Positions 11,094-23,678 are shown, numbered from the stretch's first letter. The stretch: 64,000 nt of DNA from Phragmites australis (GCF_958298935.1 NC_084942.1:11291501-11355500), one strand, 5' to 3'. The notes: generated by a model not told the origin, from the letters alone. Numbers and translations: made by a program.

Positions 11094-13603
11094 ATGTTTC
11101 GTCCAACCCGCGCCGCACCAAGTGTAACCCTAGCCGCTCGTCTCCCTCACGACCCCAGAGACTCCTCCTAGGCGACATCCTCCCCATGACTCCTCCCCGG
11201 CGGCTCAATCCCGGCGACCTCCATCCCCGGCGGCCCCCTCCCAGCGACCTCCATCCTCGGCGGCTCCTCCATCCCCGTCGCCCTCGTCCTTCTACGGCAG
11301 CTCCCCCCGGGTGACCTCCGTCCTTGGCGGCCCTCGTCCCTTCCCGGCGACCTCCCTCCCTGGCGGCCCTCATCCCTCCCCGGTGACCTCCCTCCCCGAC
11401 GGCCCTCGTCCCTCCCCGGTGAGCCACTGGTACGACCTACCTCCTCAGTGACCTCTCTCCCCGGCGAGCCACCGGTATGACCTTCACGCATTTGCTCTGT
11501 GGTGATCTGGCCGGCCTCCATGCCACGACCGTTGAGATGGTGGCAATGTGATTTGTGTTGGCCGGCTGTTCTTTTGTGATGGTGATCCGACCGGTACTTC
11601 TTGCACCGCGTCCCTGGTGGTGGCCGGTTGTTGTGATATGTGGTGGTATTGTGTTGCTGGTTTGTATTCAGGCTGGCTGTTCTTGTGATGGTGATCCAGC
11701 TAGTGCTCGATGATGAAATACATTTGATGAGAATGGGCATGTTTCTGAGTACACTAGCGTAGACCTGTAATTTTGCTGGTTCTATGATATTCTCAGCTTG
11801 CACTTGGAGATAGCTCGGTGTGTTTTGCTTGATGTTTGGTATATAGGTTCTTGAGAGCTAAATTAGGTTCTAGTTGCTAGGTGAAATCTCAGAAACACTG
11901 CTATTTCTATGATGTACTTACTAGAACAATTAGGGAGCAGAACTCTCAAAGTTCTGGAGCCAATTGTTGATCATATTATGAGAGCACTCATATTCATTTC
12001 CCCCTAATTGGTATATCTCAGTAGGATCTCCATCATTGGCGATGTGATTTGTGTTGGCCGACTGTTCTTTTGTGATGGTGATCCGGCTGGTGCTTCTTGC
12101 GCCGCATCCGTGGTGGTGGCCGACTGTTGTGATTTGTGGTGCTGCTGTGCTGTTGGTTTGTATTCAGGCCGGCTATTCTTGTGATGGTGATCCAGTCGAT
12201 GCTGTGATGTTGGCTTGTATTCAGGCCAGATGGTTATGCTCTTTGATGAATGTTGTTATTTATAAATCTTGCATAGATGTGTTCAATTGGGCATGTATTA
12301 CAACAATTTGCTTGATGATGAAATACATTTGATGAGAATGGGCATGTTTCTGAGTACACTAGCGTAGACCTGTAATTTTGCTGGTTCTGTGATATTCTCA
12401 GCTTGCATCTAGAGATAGCTCGGTGTGTTTTTCTCGATGTGTTTTGGCTCTGTGATGAGATGCTTGCACTTGGAGATAGCTTGATTAACCTATTAGATGC
12501 TTGGTACATAGGTGCTTTAGAGCTAAATGAGGTTCTAGCTGCTAGGTGAAATCTCAGAAACACTGCTATTTCTATGATGTATTTACTAGAACAATTAGGG
12601 AGCATAACTCTCAAAGTTCTAGGGCCAATTGCTCATCATTTTTTGTGAGGACTCATATTCATTTCCCCCTAATTGGTATATGGTACGGATATGTGTATTG
12701 ATCTGTGTTATTCTAGTTTCTTACCTTCCTGGAGCCAATTGTTGATCATTTTCTTTCCTTCCTTGTATTCCAAGGACATGTGTATTGATCTGTGTTATTC
12801 TAGTTTGACAAGTTGGTCATGCATCTCAATTTTTTTTACCTTATACCCTTCATCGATTGTTGTTTATACATGGTCACTGAACTATGAGCTATTGCCTGTG
12901 TTATGCATGTATGACTACTCTAATATTTATGTGCACTATTTTTTTCCATGTTTCTATGATGAAAATTAGTTACACATAAATGTATTGGAAAAAAACTTGT
13001 TGCAATATAAATAGAAATTTGAACTTTCATATAGATAATTTTTCTTTTAGTTGGTGTCACGGACTATGTTATCTTTGAGTATTGTTCAACTCAACAATAT
13101 ATGCAATTTCTCCTCTGATTGTTAATATGTACTTGCATCATGTACATTTCGATCAAAAGTTTGTTTAGGCATGTTATGCCTTGGTAGTGCTTGACTGTCC
13201 ATTGAAATACTTCTATAGTGCTTCATTATTTCCTTTAGGTAAGTCTATTAGCCAATCAATTGGCCCGGTAATTTCAGTATAAATTAGGTAAGTCTATTAG
13301 CCAACCAATTTGCCATGTAATATTGGCCCTGCGAGGCTATATACTAACAGAGAAAAAACAGGAAATTAGCGATATCTTAGTACACGTAGCATGAGCTTAA
13401 GTTATGGATTTGTTAATCTTTTGAGATAAGATGACTTTACATCAAAGTTAGCTTTAACTAGTGCCAAATCTAATACACATGTTAAATTTAATTGAAAATT
13501 TAAAACACATACCTTGATTCCTTTTCTTTCCTCTATTTCTATGAATAATCTTCTACCATTATAACAAGTTCCTAATAAGCATGTGACTTTTCCTATTTTC
13601 AAG
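11094..13603 (+). other. CACTA-1 leader exon and long intron of the second gene
   Basis: A very GC-rich leader (11,100-11,500) is built from CGGCGACCTCC-like phrases. It is followed by a T-rich intron that ends in a TTTTCAAG acceptor at the next start codon. Long open frames here on either strand come from the low-complexity leader and are not taken as genes. The intron contains the tandem duplication listed separately. Confidence 0.5.
11542..12684. repeat. Tandem duplication inside the CACTA-1 intron
   Basis: Two diverged copies, about 11542-12020 and 12038-12684, share the phrases GTGATTTGTGTTGGCCG, TTGTATTCAGGC, ATACATTTGATGAGAATGGG, GAAATCTCAGAAACACTGC and CCCCTAATTGGTATAT in the same order. 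Copy 2 is longer because of an extra internal piece. A shorter echo (GTATTGATCTGTGTTATTCT) occurs twice more just downstream (about 12,692 and 12,782). Confidence 0.75.
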
Positions 13604-16600
13604 ATGGCGTCTGGAGATGAACGCGAACTGCCTCCAGCCTCTGCTCCTCAATGAGATGCCGATGCCACTTCTCAGGAGCAAACAGAAGAAACTAAGATGC
13701 AGAAGCGAAAGCGAGGTGGTCGAGACAGAAACCAAATGCCCACAGGTCACTACACTGTAACTCACATCAATGAGGCAGGCGTGCCAACACAGCCTCAGCA
13801 AGCTCAGGTGTCATTCTGTAGAGCATGTGCCTCACTCGGATGGACAAGGGTCATGATAACCTACCCAAACTGGAAGGCCATGCTGTAGAGCGAAAAAAGC
13901 TTCTTGTGGGAAACAATTAAAGCCCAATTTGACTTTCCTGAAGGGTGCTCCTTGGAGGATGTGGAAAGACAGGCAATAGCCAAGATGGGCAAGGCGTGGA
14001 AGACCTTCAAGAGCGAGCTGTATAATACATATGTGAAGTAGGATCTCATCCCCAATAATATTACTTATGGATACTTGGCGGATCAATGGGCAAATTTTGT
14101 GGAGAGGTGCCAGTCTGAGGAATTTTAGCAGCAGAGTTAGGCTAACAAGACGCGCCAGTCACGCAACACGCACCCCCACAGGCTCGGCACTGGTGGGTAC
14201 GCGAGCAAGGAGTTGGACTAGGACAAGGAGGATGAGCAGGCAGCTCGGGAGAACCGCTCCACACCATTTTCACAGATCCAAGAGAGGTGAGCCCGAAACT
14301 AGTTTCAAGGAAGGGCTGTACACTCGGCCGATGGTTCCGTCACCTTCAGGAAGCTAGAAACCGAGCAAGTGGCTCAAATGATCCTACAACTTTCAGAAGA
14401 ATTCACTCAAGGATCATTCCAGCCATCTCAGGAAAAAGACATACTAACCTCAACTTTGGGGAGCAAAGAGCACATGGGTCGCAAGCGTGGCATAGGTGTT
14501 TTCGCTCCATGGAAGTTGGGACTCCCTGACGACGCCGATTCATATAGGATCTGAAGGAGAAATAAAGCTAAGCGCAATGCAGCCGAACGTGAATGGATGA
14601 GAAAGGAGATTATTGTTGAGGTCGAAGCAAGGATGAAAAAACAGATGGATATGCTTGCAGAAAGGATGGAACAATGGGTCGAGGAGCGAGTACGAGCAAT
14701 GAGGCAGCTGGATGCAGCCACGACACTTGAATCTCCACCGGCTCAGCACTGGAGCAGCTGCGCATCTGCATCAGGGAACGATCCAGATAACATGCTTGAT
14801 CAATAGTACTTCCCTATCAGCGGATTTGAAGGTAACACTCCCGACGATGACAATCCAAAAGAGGTCCCTGGCGAGAGATACCCCGTCTACGACATAGAGG
14901 CGAGCACCAAGTGCAAGCTCGTACTGCCCACCAAAAATGGCGCCAATAACATCATTGAGGTTGGCATGGGCTTGACGTTCCCATGTGTCAGGGATCAGAA
15001 AATCCATAGACTACCGTTAGAGCCTAGTTACACTAGGGTGTCAATGGACTTGATACACAAGAATTGCACGTCCCTCCCAGTTCCTATTCCCCCAGAAGAT
15101 GATGTCGGGACACTTGGGGAGGCCGTCCACTCCTTCATCCAGTGGCCGAAGAAGTTCATAACACTGGTTGCACCTCCACCACCTCCGCGGCCTCTATCTC
15201 CAGTACGCGACATCAGTGACTTCTCTTTTCGTCGTGCTCTGCTGAAGGGCAAATCTTCTTCTGCACCACATGAGCAGCAACAAGTGTCCAGCAAAATTGG
15301 CCAACAGTCCATCAAAATGGCACCTCCCGGAAAGTGCAGAGCCAACAAACAGAAAGACAAGATCAAGGAGGTAGAAGAAGAACATTTGTCAAACACCTAT
15401 GTGCCAGGCGAGCCGTTATTGAGCAAGAAAGTGTTAGAGAAATTGGGCTGGGCAAGTACGATTCTGCACAACCTATACCTTAAGAGATTCCATTAGGAGA
15501 AACATCTTTCTCCTTGTTTCAGTGCTAAGTACCAGCGGCAACATTTCTTGCAACTAGCTGGATGATTCATCGTGACTTTCGATGATTTATTCCTCCTCTA
15601 CCGTCTTGATAAGCTGGATGTCGGTCTATTGAGATGCTGGATAGTGTAAATGTTACTAATCGTGATCTATACTTAATGAACCGCCAAACTCATTGATACA
15701 TTTATTCATCTACATTACTCTTATGTGTAGACTTATGATTCAAGAAACCAGGAGAGAGAATCCGATTGGATTCCTCGACCACAGGTCATATGTGGGTCAA
15801 CAATCACTTGGTCTCCGGGGGAGGTCGAGAAATACATCGTTGAGTCCATGGTTGCCCTCTGTGGATAGAAGGACCTAATTCTTCTATCATACAACTACCG
15901 AGACCATTGAATGCTAGTTTGTATCTTTACACACAATCAACACTGCATATACCTCGACTCGATGTACTACGACAAAGAAAGGTATTCCGATCTGACAGAC
16001 TTGTTGACAAGGGCATTCGCGAAGTATGAACGGATTGTATGGAAAGATAAACCCTCGGTGAGCCACCAACATAAGTTTCCGGTAATAATTCCTCTGTCGC
16101 ATATCAAGTTACCGTTATAATATGCATTCCATACAACTAAATGTACCGTGCACAAATTTCCTGCAGTGTCACAAGCAGCCACCGGGCACCAAGCTCTGTG
16201 GGTTCTATTATGCCCAGTATATGATGCAAATTGTTTGCTCTAGTCCACCAGTATATCCGTCGGTTAGTGTAATTATAGTATATTAAAATGTATTTTCCAT
16301 CGTTGTGTCTAACTATTTTAAGTTTCTTCTATAGATATATAAATTTCCTAAAAATAATCCTTCAAAGGACGCTCTCATGTATATCAAAAAAGGCTCGTCA
16401 GTTTCATACTTAGGGAGATCATAAAGGGGACCGATGAATTTTATGATCCCGAAAACTTTATTAGGCAAGGTTTGTAATCTCAACAGAAGCCGGTCAATTC
16501 AATATATTGAAAATGAAGCAAATGAACTCATTACATTCTTTTAATTCACTGTGTTATAGCTAATTTGTTGGTTTATATATTATCAGGCATGGAGTTCATG

Positions 16601-16623
16601 GGAGAATGAAGAATGAAGAGTGA
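13604..16623 (+). pseudogene. CACTA second gene: TNPA-like region plus C48 (Ulp1-like) peptidase, broken (CACTA-1)
   Basis: The chosen start reads MASGDERELPP after a CAAG acceptor; CACTA-2's second gene also starts MAS. The N-terminal part has blocks ITYPNWKAML, WETIKAQFDFPEG and LADQWANFVERCQSEEF. A coiled-coil-like stretch (about 14560-14710) and a basic/proline-rich linker follow. The C-terminal part is a C48 peptidase: His codon 15905-15907, Asp in LDSMYYDKERY (15956-15958), Cys in PPGTKLCGFYY (16197-16199). The triad survives, but the Trp after the His is now TGA and there are many other stops. The last exons (GTDEFYDPENF near 16430) are joined by introns. Such proteins are inferred to bind the element ends (TNPA role) and to cleave protein substrates resembling SUMO precursors; neither activity is shown for this copy. 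Confidence 0.75.
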
Positions 16624-16860
16624 AGAATGCTACGCAAATGTCGTGAGGCTATGTAATATTGACTTTGTGACTTTGTAATGTAGCGAGGCTTTGTAAATGT
16701 GTGACTTTGTGATATATATATATGGATTACATTTACTAATATATTGATTCTGTATTGTATTTTGTAATGTTGTTGAGCCTTAGTAATACTGCTGTGTTTT
16801 TGTTGTTGATATGTCAGTTACATTCGGTAATATATGGATTTTGTACTGTATATACGAAAT

Positions 16861-17222
16861 TACAGACGGTTTTAGAAATACAATCGTCTATATAATAGAT
16901 TTTTTACAACGGCCTCTGTTATACAGTATAGACGGCTCGAAATTTTAACCATCTATACTGTTGCTATATCACAGACGGCTCAAAGTTTCGAGTTGTCTGT
17001 GATATTACATAAGTACATATGGCTTTTCTTTGGAGCCATTTGTACTATTACTATATCACATATGGCTCGTGACTATGAGCCATCTGTACAAAAGATTTGT
17101 ATAGACGGTTCAAAATACGTCTGTACAAATCTGATTTGTATAGACTATTTTCCACAGATAGTTCAAAAAACTGTCCTGCACGGAGTTTCCAAACCATCTG
17201 TAAAAATGATCTTTTAGTAGTG
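16861..17222. repeat. CACTA-1 right subterminal array and terminal inverted repeat
   Basis: Repeated GTATAGACGG(C/T)TC and GAGCCATCTGT phrases in both orientations, ending in TTTTAGTAGTG at 17222. GCC follows (17223-17225), against ACC at the left side. Confidence 0.8.
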
Positions 17223-17225
17223 GCC

Positions 17226-17980
17226 GAATGAATATGTCAAGAGGATATATCATAGTTTAATTTCAGATGGGATCTGAAAAAGGAGAAGATTATCCGCTAA
17301 TGTTCCTCATATTTTCTTTATTTATTTTTATTAGTAAAATGGGTGTCATATCTGTAACCGATAACGAGGGAGGCTAGAGGACGAGGGTGAATGGTAAAAT
17401 TGGGCAAATTATTCAAATTTTAAGGGTTTTTATTAGATGAGAGGAGAGTAAGGGAAGAGGTGACGCGAGAAACAACTTCTGTCTTATATAGTATAGATTA
17501 ACTTTTTACAATTTATTTCCACTTTTTCATGACGTCTAAATTTTTAGTTTGATCCTAATGTTTTTAAATAAAATTAAAGTATTACTAACAATTTGTACGA
17601 CTCAATGTAACATTTCTGTGAGGCATACGCATCTTTTCTGAAAAGAGCTAACAGAACAATTTGAAATACTCAACGTAACAGCCTCAAAATATTTAATGCA
17701 ACTACTTTAAGGCCATATGCAAAACATGTCCTAGTGCAACAGCTTCAAAATAGCAACAGACAGTAATTATGTTCAAATGTCAAAAAGCTCAGCACACAAA
17801 AGATGCTACTGCAATAAAAGTAGTAATGCTGCAACGACGTAACCTTTGTTGTAATAATACATCAGTTAATTAAATTCTATTATGCAACATGGCAGATGCT
17901 ATGGGTAGGATTAGTGTTTCGCCTGGCTCCCTTAACTCTATCTTAGCCATGGGAGGCCCACACATTAATTGTTAACCCTC
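17226..17980. other. Intergenic DNA with a Helitron-like 5' end on the minus strand
   Basis: No coding region was found. On the minus strand, position 17497 begins TCTATACTATATAAGACAG preceded by A, which has the form of plant Helitron 5' ends (A followed by TC and TATA-like sequence). The matching 3' hairpin was not found. The rest is AT-rich with short oligo-purine stretches. Confidence 0.35.
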
Positions 17981-17989
17981 CAGCTCAAG

Positions 17990-18300
17990 AATTGTTTTTA
18001 ATAATATTATTTATTGGAAAATTATAAAAGTAATAGAAAAATTCACAAAATTGCAAGAATATGTACCTGCCAATACGCGGAGTACCGACTAGGGACTTGT
18101 CGATACTCCGCATGTCGACATCCTACTTGGCAGTGTACCTGGGGTCTTGTTAGCACGCATGTGTGGCCGAAAAGGCCTGACGGCACTCCGCGTACTGACA
18201 GGCCCCAGAGTAGACACTGATATGGTTATCGGGTTAGGCGAGAGCTGACCGGCCTATCGACATTCCAAGTACCGACAGGCCTATCAGCAAATAGAGTGCC
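17990..18300 (+). repeat. MULE-B left terminal inverted repeat
   Basis: AT-rich outer 80 bp, then a GC-rich part with alternating GTACCGAC/CGACATGC phrases that can pair with one another. It matches the reverse complement of 21520-21839 over most of its length. Confidence 0.8.
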
Positions 18301-18469
18301 GACTGGTGGCATTTCAATATTTTTTAATTTTTTAGTAATATTATTTTTTAATTTAGTAAAATTCAGTGTACATACATAGAGCCACTTGTAATATTGAAAT
18401 GTTAAAGTGCACGAAGCACCACAGGTCATACACTGACTCTAACAACGATAGTTGCATATTCGGTACAGT

Positions 18470-20680
18470 TTTCATTCCATCATAGGCATGTACCGATGAC
18501 AAACCTAACATTCGTTAGGGAATTTAAAGAAGCCACATACAGAAAGTAATGATGACATCGCGCAATAAGCAAGCACATGAGAGCAAGGCAAATGCATCAG
18601 TGATGGCTTGTTGCAGTGCACTCGCACTTGTAGTTCGCTGGCCACAACCTGCATTCCATATAATTTCATGCCTTTCGATACCGAGTCCACCCTTGTCACG
18701 CAACATCACATTGAACACGTGCTAACGGTTACCAACAACATGAACCCTACGGGACTAGCCCTTCCCGCTCTTCTCTTCTATGTAAGATGTTATCTTCTCT
18801 GTGTACACCCTTTGTGGGTTGCCCATATGTATCGCGACCTTGCTGTAACGCACTCGGAGATACCACTGCATTCCACGAGTGACTCCCTCCAGAATTGCTA
18901 CCAATGGCAGTGACATATTCCCCTTCATTACCCAATTGTAAACCTCGGCGATGTTAGTTGTTATAATTCCATTATGTGAACCATCAATGTCCACAATAAG
19001 TACCCTTTTATTTCTCTAATGGTTCGTGTATGATCCAGTTGAAGAAACACTTAACCTTCCTTACACACTTCCTCCTCCCGGTCACACTCTGCGGCTCAAA
19101 TGGTAAAGGCCTTAAGTCCTCGGGCTCCTCCTCCCTTGGTACAATTGGCTTTTTCAAAATTTCTTCTATGTGCCTACCAGTTAATCTATCCAGCTCTTCC
19201 CATGGAGCATCAAACTTCCTCCTTTGGTTCTGTTTGCATAGCTTCTTAAAAAGATCCATCAATCTCTTGCTCCTAAATTATTTGTAGAAGTTTGCCCGCA
19301 TGGCAATACCCTGCTCGCACCACTCTACTATGTGTTAATAGCGTTCAATAAGCCTGCATGGCAATTGTGCAGGACACACATGTTTGGCATAATACAAATA
19401 ACACATCTCTTAACACACTGCATGAACTACAACTAACTATTCGTAGACTCGCGTTCGACAAGTGCAAAAGCCAAAGACACAACCTGGTTCTCACCATCAA
19501 CCCCGATACCATGAGTATCTACCCCCTTTGTATTTTCCTGTGAGGAATATCCCGTCCACACACATCACCGGCCGACAATGTCGGAATACCTCGATCATTC
19601 ACCCGAATGACGAGAACGCTCCCTGAAGGACTCGATCTCCATCCTGATTGACAAAATCATGAGAAGCAATGCAGGTGCCTAGGTTTCTCCCGAGAATAAC
19701 CTCTAGCAATGAAGGTAGGTTGTGGTATGAGTCCTTATATGTGCCAAACCTCTTCTTTAACACCTTCTGTTTCACTCTCCAAGCCATGTCATATGAAATC
19801 TTGGACCCACATTGGTTGTTGATAGCATGCATAATTCCAAACAGGGACATACTAGTCTTCTCCACAATCTCTGTGTATATCTCCTTTGCAACAAAACAAC
19901 GGTCATATTCCTGTGTGCACGTAGATGTCAGCACAAGTTGTAAGTATGCGACTGAACAATGGACACTACCCATACAGTGTCACACCTCAACAAGAATCCA
20001 TAGACTCACCACGTGCAACCTTCCGCTAAACATTTCACATCGTATGTCCGAGGATTGGAAATAACCACCTTGAACTCCCTCTTCTCTGAGAAACACAATC
20101 TCTTCACTGCATGCTGCAGATGGACCTTATCATGAAACATCTAGCATTTGGTCACTACGATGAAATCATACTGCCATGATGACTTGTGTCCATTGTTCAC
20201 CGCAAATTCTCCGATGTAAAATTCGACCATTCCTCCTAAATTCCAGCACCTGAGTCCACAAATGTGCGGAACTCATTGTCATCTGCCTCTATCTAGTCCA
20301 CAAGTGCCTTGTCCCGCCCCCCTGATCAGCGAGTATCATGGCCTGATTATCTTCCCCGTTGTTACATTCTTCTCTTGCCGTCTCTACCTCAACTGATGCA
20401 CAAGTCCGCAACGGAACCTCTGGAACCACACTATTCAATTATGTGTCCACATACTAAAAGTTACTCAAATCCACCCCATTGTTACAATGCATGACATATC
20501 CAAGGCCGTAAAAAACCCCGAACCCCACTACAATCGACATCCCTAATTCAACATACAATACCAATATTCCATCAGCTAAATTCACTTTAATTACCTTACA
20601 AATTATACTAATATCACTATAAAATGCTAAAAAATCTTGTGTCCAGCTACCCAAAGGTTCCAACCGATAAATCCAATTTT
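18470..20680 (-). pseudogene. MULE transposase, nearly full-length but broken (MULE-B)
   Basis: Read on the minus strand. An N-terminal region (20,663-20,454) ends CNNGVDLSNF. A MuDR DNA-binding domain (about 20,155-19,990) has FHDKVHLQHAVKRLCFSEKR, then VVISNPRTYDVKCLAEGCTW. The linker with QEYDRCFVAKEIYTEIVEKT is intact in a 124-codon frame (19,973-19,599). The start of the catalytic core is CVDGIFLTGKYKG (about 19,560-19,520). The core then degenerates and appears shortened before RANFYK and KRLMDLFKKLCKQNQ (about 19,280-19,230). The C-terminal block FNWIIHEPLEK...NIAEVYNWVMKG and a SWIM finger (HCNKPSLMHLPCSHVLAYCA near 18,610-18,550) follow. Multiple frameshifts make it inactive. MULE-A at 453-1396 shares the C-terminal motifs. 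Confidence 0.85.
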
Positions 20681-21500
20681 AAATATACCACAGATTCCTA
20701 TATAGTTTCTAAATTCTATACCCATAATTTTCACCGACATCTAAATACTACTGCAAATATTCTCCTCTAATTTTCTAAAATCCACTAAATATTGTAATCA
20801 TATATTTCTACTAAATCAAATTGAAGTGCTATTACATAATACATTCTAAATATCCAATCCAAATGTACCATAACAATCAGATTCAAAATTTATTGTTACC
20901 AATGAATTGTCAATATAATTTTTTGAAATTTACATAATTTCGATTCCGAACTAATTTTCTACCTACATTATACTATATTTCCTTTATATTATACTATGTT
21001 ATATCAAAATTATTACTACTCTAAAAATTATCCTCTAATTTCAAAATTTTGAACATACTCCATTGCAACTTTTCTACTTTACATATTCTACATTTCTACT
21101 CTAATTTGTATGTTTATATTCCTATGTCTCTCAATTTTATATATTTCTTCCTCTACTCTAATTCTATGTCTATTTTCCTATGTTTGTATCTAAATTTCTC
21201 TAATCCTAAATTTTCTATCTACATTTCCTAATCTAAATCTCTTGGTCTCTAGTCATAAATTCTCACTAATATTCCAAAATTTTCTACCTATATTTCTAAA
21301 CAAATATCTCCAATCCTAAATTCTCTAATTTCTCTCTACCTATTTTTCTACCTACATTTTCCATCTACAATTTCCTCTCTATTTTTTCTAATTCTAAAAA
21401 AATACCTCACCGGTTGCAACATCGCCCACCATCGCCTTGCTTCTTGTCGCCAAGCTTCGTCACACACCGCCAAAGCCGCCCGCGTGTGTGGAAGACGAAA
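20681..21500 (-). other. MULE-B 5' intron and leader exon
   Basis: 20,690-21,400 is AT-rich DNA dense in TTCTA/TCTAAA phrases and looks like an intron. On the minus strand a GC-rich leader (about 21,500-21,410) ends at a GTGAGG donor. No other gene is seen. Confidence 0.45.
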
Positions 21501-21839
21501 GGTTGGGAGGGAAATCGGTGGATGCCTAATTATTAAAGACATGTCGGCACACGGTGCCAATAGGCCTGAGCTGGCACCTGTCGGCACACAGAGCGCTGAC
21601 AGGTGTCTGGAATGCACCGACATCCAACATGGCACCAACCCAGATCTGGCCCACCACATGTCAGCACTCGAAGTGCCAGCAGGAATCTGGGTCCACTGCC
21701 AAGTAGGATGTCGGCATGCGGAGTGCCGACTCAGAATATGTCAGCACTCCGCATGCCAACACGTATCTATTCTTGTAATTTTGTGAATTTGGCTATTATT
21801 TTTGCAATTTCCAATAGAATAATATTATTAAAAAAATCA
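21501..21839 (-). repeat. MULE-B right terminal inverted repeat
   Basis: Partner of the left repeat, with the same order of motifs on the opposite strand. It has extra GTCGGCAC/GTGCCGAC-type palindromic units at its inner edge (21,540-21,740). Confidence 0.8.
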
Positions 21840-21848
21840 CAGCTCAAG

Positions 21849-21926
21849 GAGCGAACTCTTTGTAATTGGATAATTATATCCTATATATTATAATACCTAC
21901 ATACTTATTTTGTATGATCAGGCGCC
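21849..21926. other. Short host spacer between MULE-B and CACTA-2
   Basis: About 75 bp of AT-rich DNA with no feature. Its last three bases (GCC) are the candidate left target duplication of CACTA-2; the right side has GCT. Confidence 0.4.
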
Positions 21927-22213
21927 CACTACAATAGAAATGGGCTTATATGCGAGCCTATCAATGCCGATTACTAATGGGCTGGCAGTGATGTGGCATC
22001 ACTGCCTGTTCGTAAGCTGTGTGGGAAGAATATGTCATTGTGGCTTATGAGCTAGCAATGATAATGATCATCAGTGCAGGTCGATGGCTTGAGCCGGCAC
22101 TGATGCCTAGCTCCATTATTACTATCGGCTAAAGCCACCAACTGGCGGTGTTACTAGAACATCACTGCCGACTAGTGGTATGAGTCGACAGTGATGTGTA
22201 CAGTATAAAATAG
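21927..22213 (+). promoter_or_regulatory. CACTA-2 left subterminal array with TATA box
   Basis: Repeats of the form (G/T)GGCAGTGAT...ATCACTGCC and GCCGGCACTGAT run from the left end to about 22,195. TATAAAATAG follows directly (22,204-22,213), then a C-rich leader. The element end thus doubles as the TNP2 promoter. Confidence 0.65.
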
Positions 22214-23678
22214 TGGCCCTTCCTCCCCTAAGCCCGAGCACAACACCGTCTTTTTGGTCCCGGCAACCTTCCTCGCCCTCACTGACACACCACCGCTTCT
22301 GAGCCCTCTCTGTCCAATTCCATTGCTTGGTGAGCTTCACAATGCCACACCCAATCTTTTGCGCACACTAGTCCGATCATAGCCCGTCGTCGCCCAGTGC
22401 TCCGCGTAAGCTAACCAGCCGCCACTGCGAGCTCGCCCACCTCCCCGACGAACTCCGGGCCATGAGCAGCCTCTGCTCGAGTCGAATGCCCGATGAGCTT
22501 CACCGCGGCCCAGGGAACGTCCCCGACCCTTCCCTTCCACTCTCTCCCTTTGCAGCGCACCACCACCATTGGCCTAGCTCCGCCACCCGCACCGTTGGCC
22601 GTTCTTGCTGCCGCCGACCCCTTAGATGAGTTCGCCACAGTGCGTTGAGCATTTGGTACCCCCTCCCTAGCCAAGCTCCACCGCCGTTCGCTACCGTCGA
22701 CCGGTCAAAGTTGGTCAACAGCGATCAGAAAATCTAGAAAATTCGAAAAGGAATATTAGTTGTATTGATAAATCAACTAAAATAATCTATAATTTGTAGA
22801 ATAATATCTAGAGCTTAGAATAATATGAAACAAAGTTTGTTACTTTTGTTTTGTTATGATGTACATGATAAAAATACATGCATGCATGAAATGCTCACTG
22901 AAATACCTCTATTTCATTAAATATTCTATGACTTGTTAAGCCATAATTAAATCTTGAAATATCCAAAATTGGTCAACAAACTTTGTTAATCTTCTTTTGT
23001 CATGCTCTGTACAGGAAAAATATATTTCAAGCATGAAATGTTTGTTTAGCACTAATTGTTTGTTAATCTTGATTAAGCCTTTTAAACATAATTAATTTCT
23101 ACAAAAATTAATGAAAATAATAAAATGTGAAAATAATTTTTTTAGGTCTTCTCTATGTATACCTTACACAGCAAAAATACATTTTTCCATGTTGAGTACT
23201 TCCCTCATGTGAGTTTGTTTGAACTACCTCATTTATTTGTGGATTTAAAAATAGCAAGCATGTAATTTGGTTATCATGTGATTCTTCCTCTATTGCATTC
23301 ATAACCTCATGCACTACATCTCTACCAAATTTCATGTTGTTTGGATCACATCTCATGGCATTTTGATGCACTTTGTCACTATTTACAGAACGACGTCTCA
23401 GAGTGTCACGAGGTTGATCCCGAGGGTGAATTTGCTGTTTAATTTTGGTAAGTTATAGCTATATGTATGTCATTCATGTAAGGGTTGAATAATAATGAAA
23501 ATTTTTAGGGATGGCACAAACAAACACTCATCGTAAGTGGACGCGAAAGTATACAAAAGGCGGATCCTCCAACCCAGGCCAATTGTCGGTAGGAGATGAC
23601 AAGATAATTTATTTGTTGGTGATTATAAAATTTTCTAGATATAACAAAGTTGGATTTACAATAATGATATAATTGTAG
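22214..23678 (+). other. CACTA-2 leader exon and 5' intron of TNP2
   Basis: A C-rich leader (22,220-22,700) is followed by AT-rich intron DNA ending in a TTGTAG acceptor at the TNP2 start. A small open piece (23,510-23,600, starting MAQTNTHRKWTRK) may be a separate coding exon, but no family is recognised. Minus-strand frames in the C-rich leader are low-complexity shadows. Confidence 0.4.

Larger units (their letters stand above)
6279..17222 (+). mobile_element. CACTA-1: CACTA (En/Spm-like) DNA transposon, 10.9 kb
   Basis: The right end reads, as reverse complement, CACTACTAAAAGATCATTTT. The left end reads CATTACTACAGAAATGATTT, a CACTA terminus with one C-to-T change. Both ends carry arrays of a GTATAGACGGCTC/GAGCCATCTGTAC motif in both orientations. 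Inside, on the plus strand, lie a TNP2-type transposase gene (7436-10667) and a second gene with a TNPA-like region and a C48 peptidase (13604-16623). A third array of the same motif lies between them. All coding parts are broken, so this copy could at most be mobilised by a related active element. Confidence 0.88.
17990..21839 (-). mobile_element. MULE-B: Mutator-like element, 3.85 kb, with 9-bp target duplication
   Basis: CAGCTCAAG stands on both sides (17981-17989 and 21840-21848), a perfect 9-bp duplication, the length made by Mutator-like elements. The two ends are long inverted repeats (about 300 bp, diverged) sharing AATAATATTAT, TTGGAAA, AAATTCACAAAATT and GACATCCTACTTGGCAGTG. Between them lies one minus-strand transposase pseudogene. 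The element is structurally complete but its gene is dead. Confidence 0.9.

Noticed and set aside
11071..11803. Long Gly/Arg-rich minus-strand frames (118 and 211 codons)
   Set aside because: They come from the low-complexity GC-rich leader and the intron of CACTA-1 gene 2. There is no motif, and the plus-strand leader explains them.
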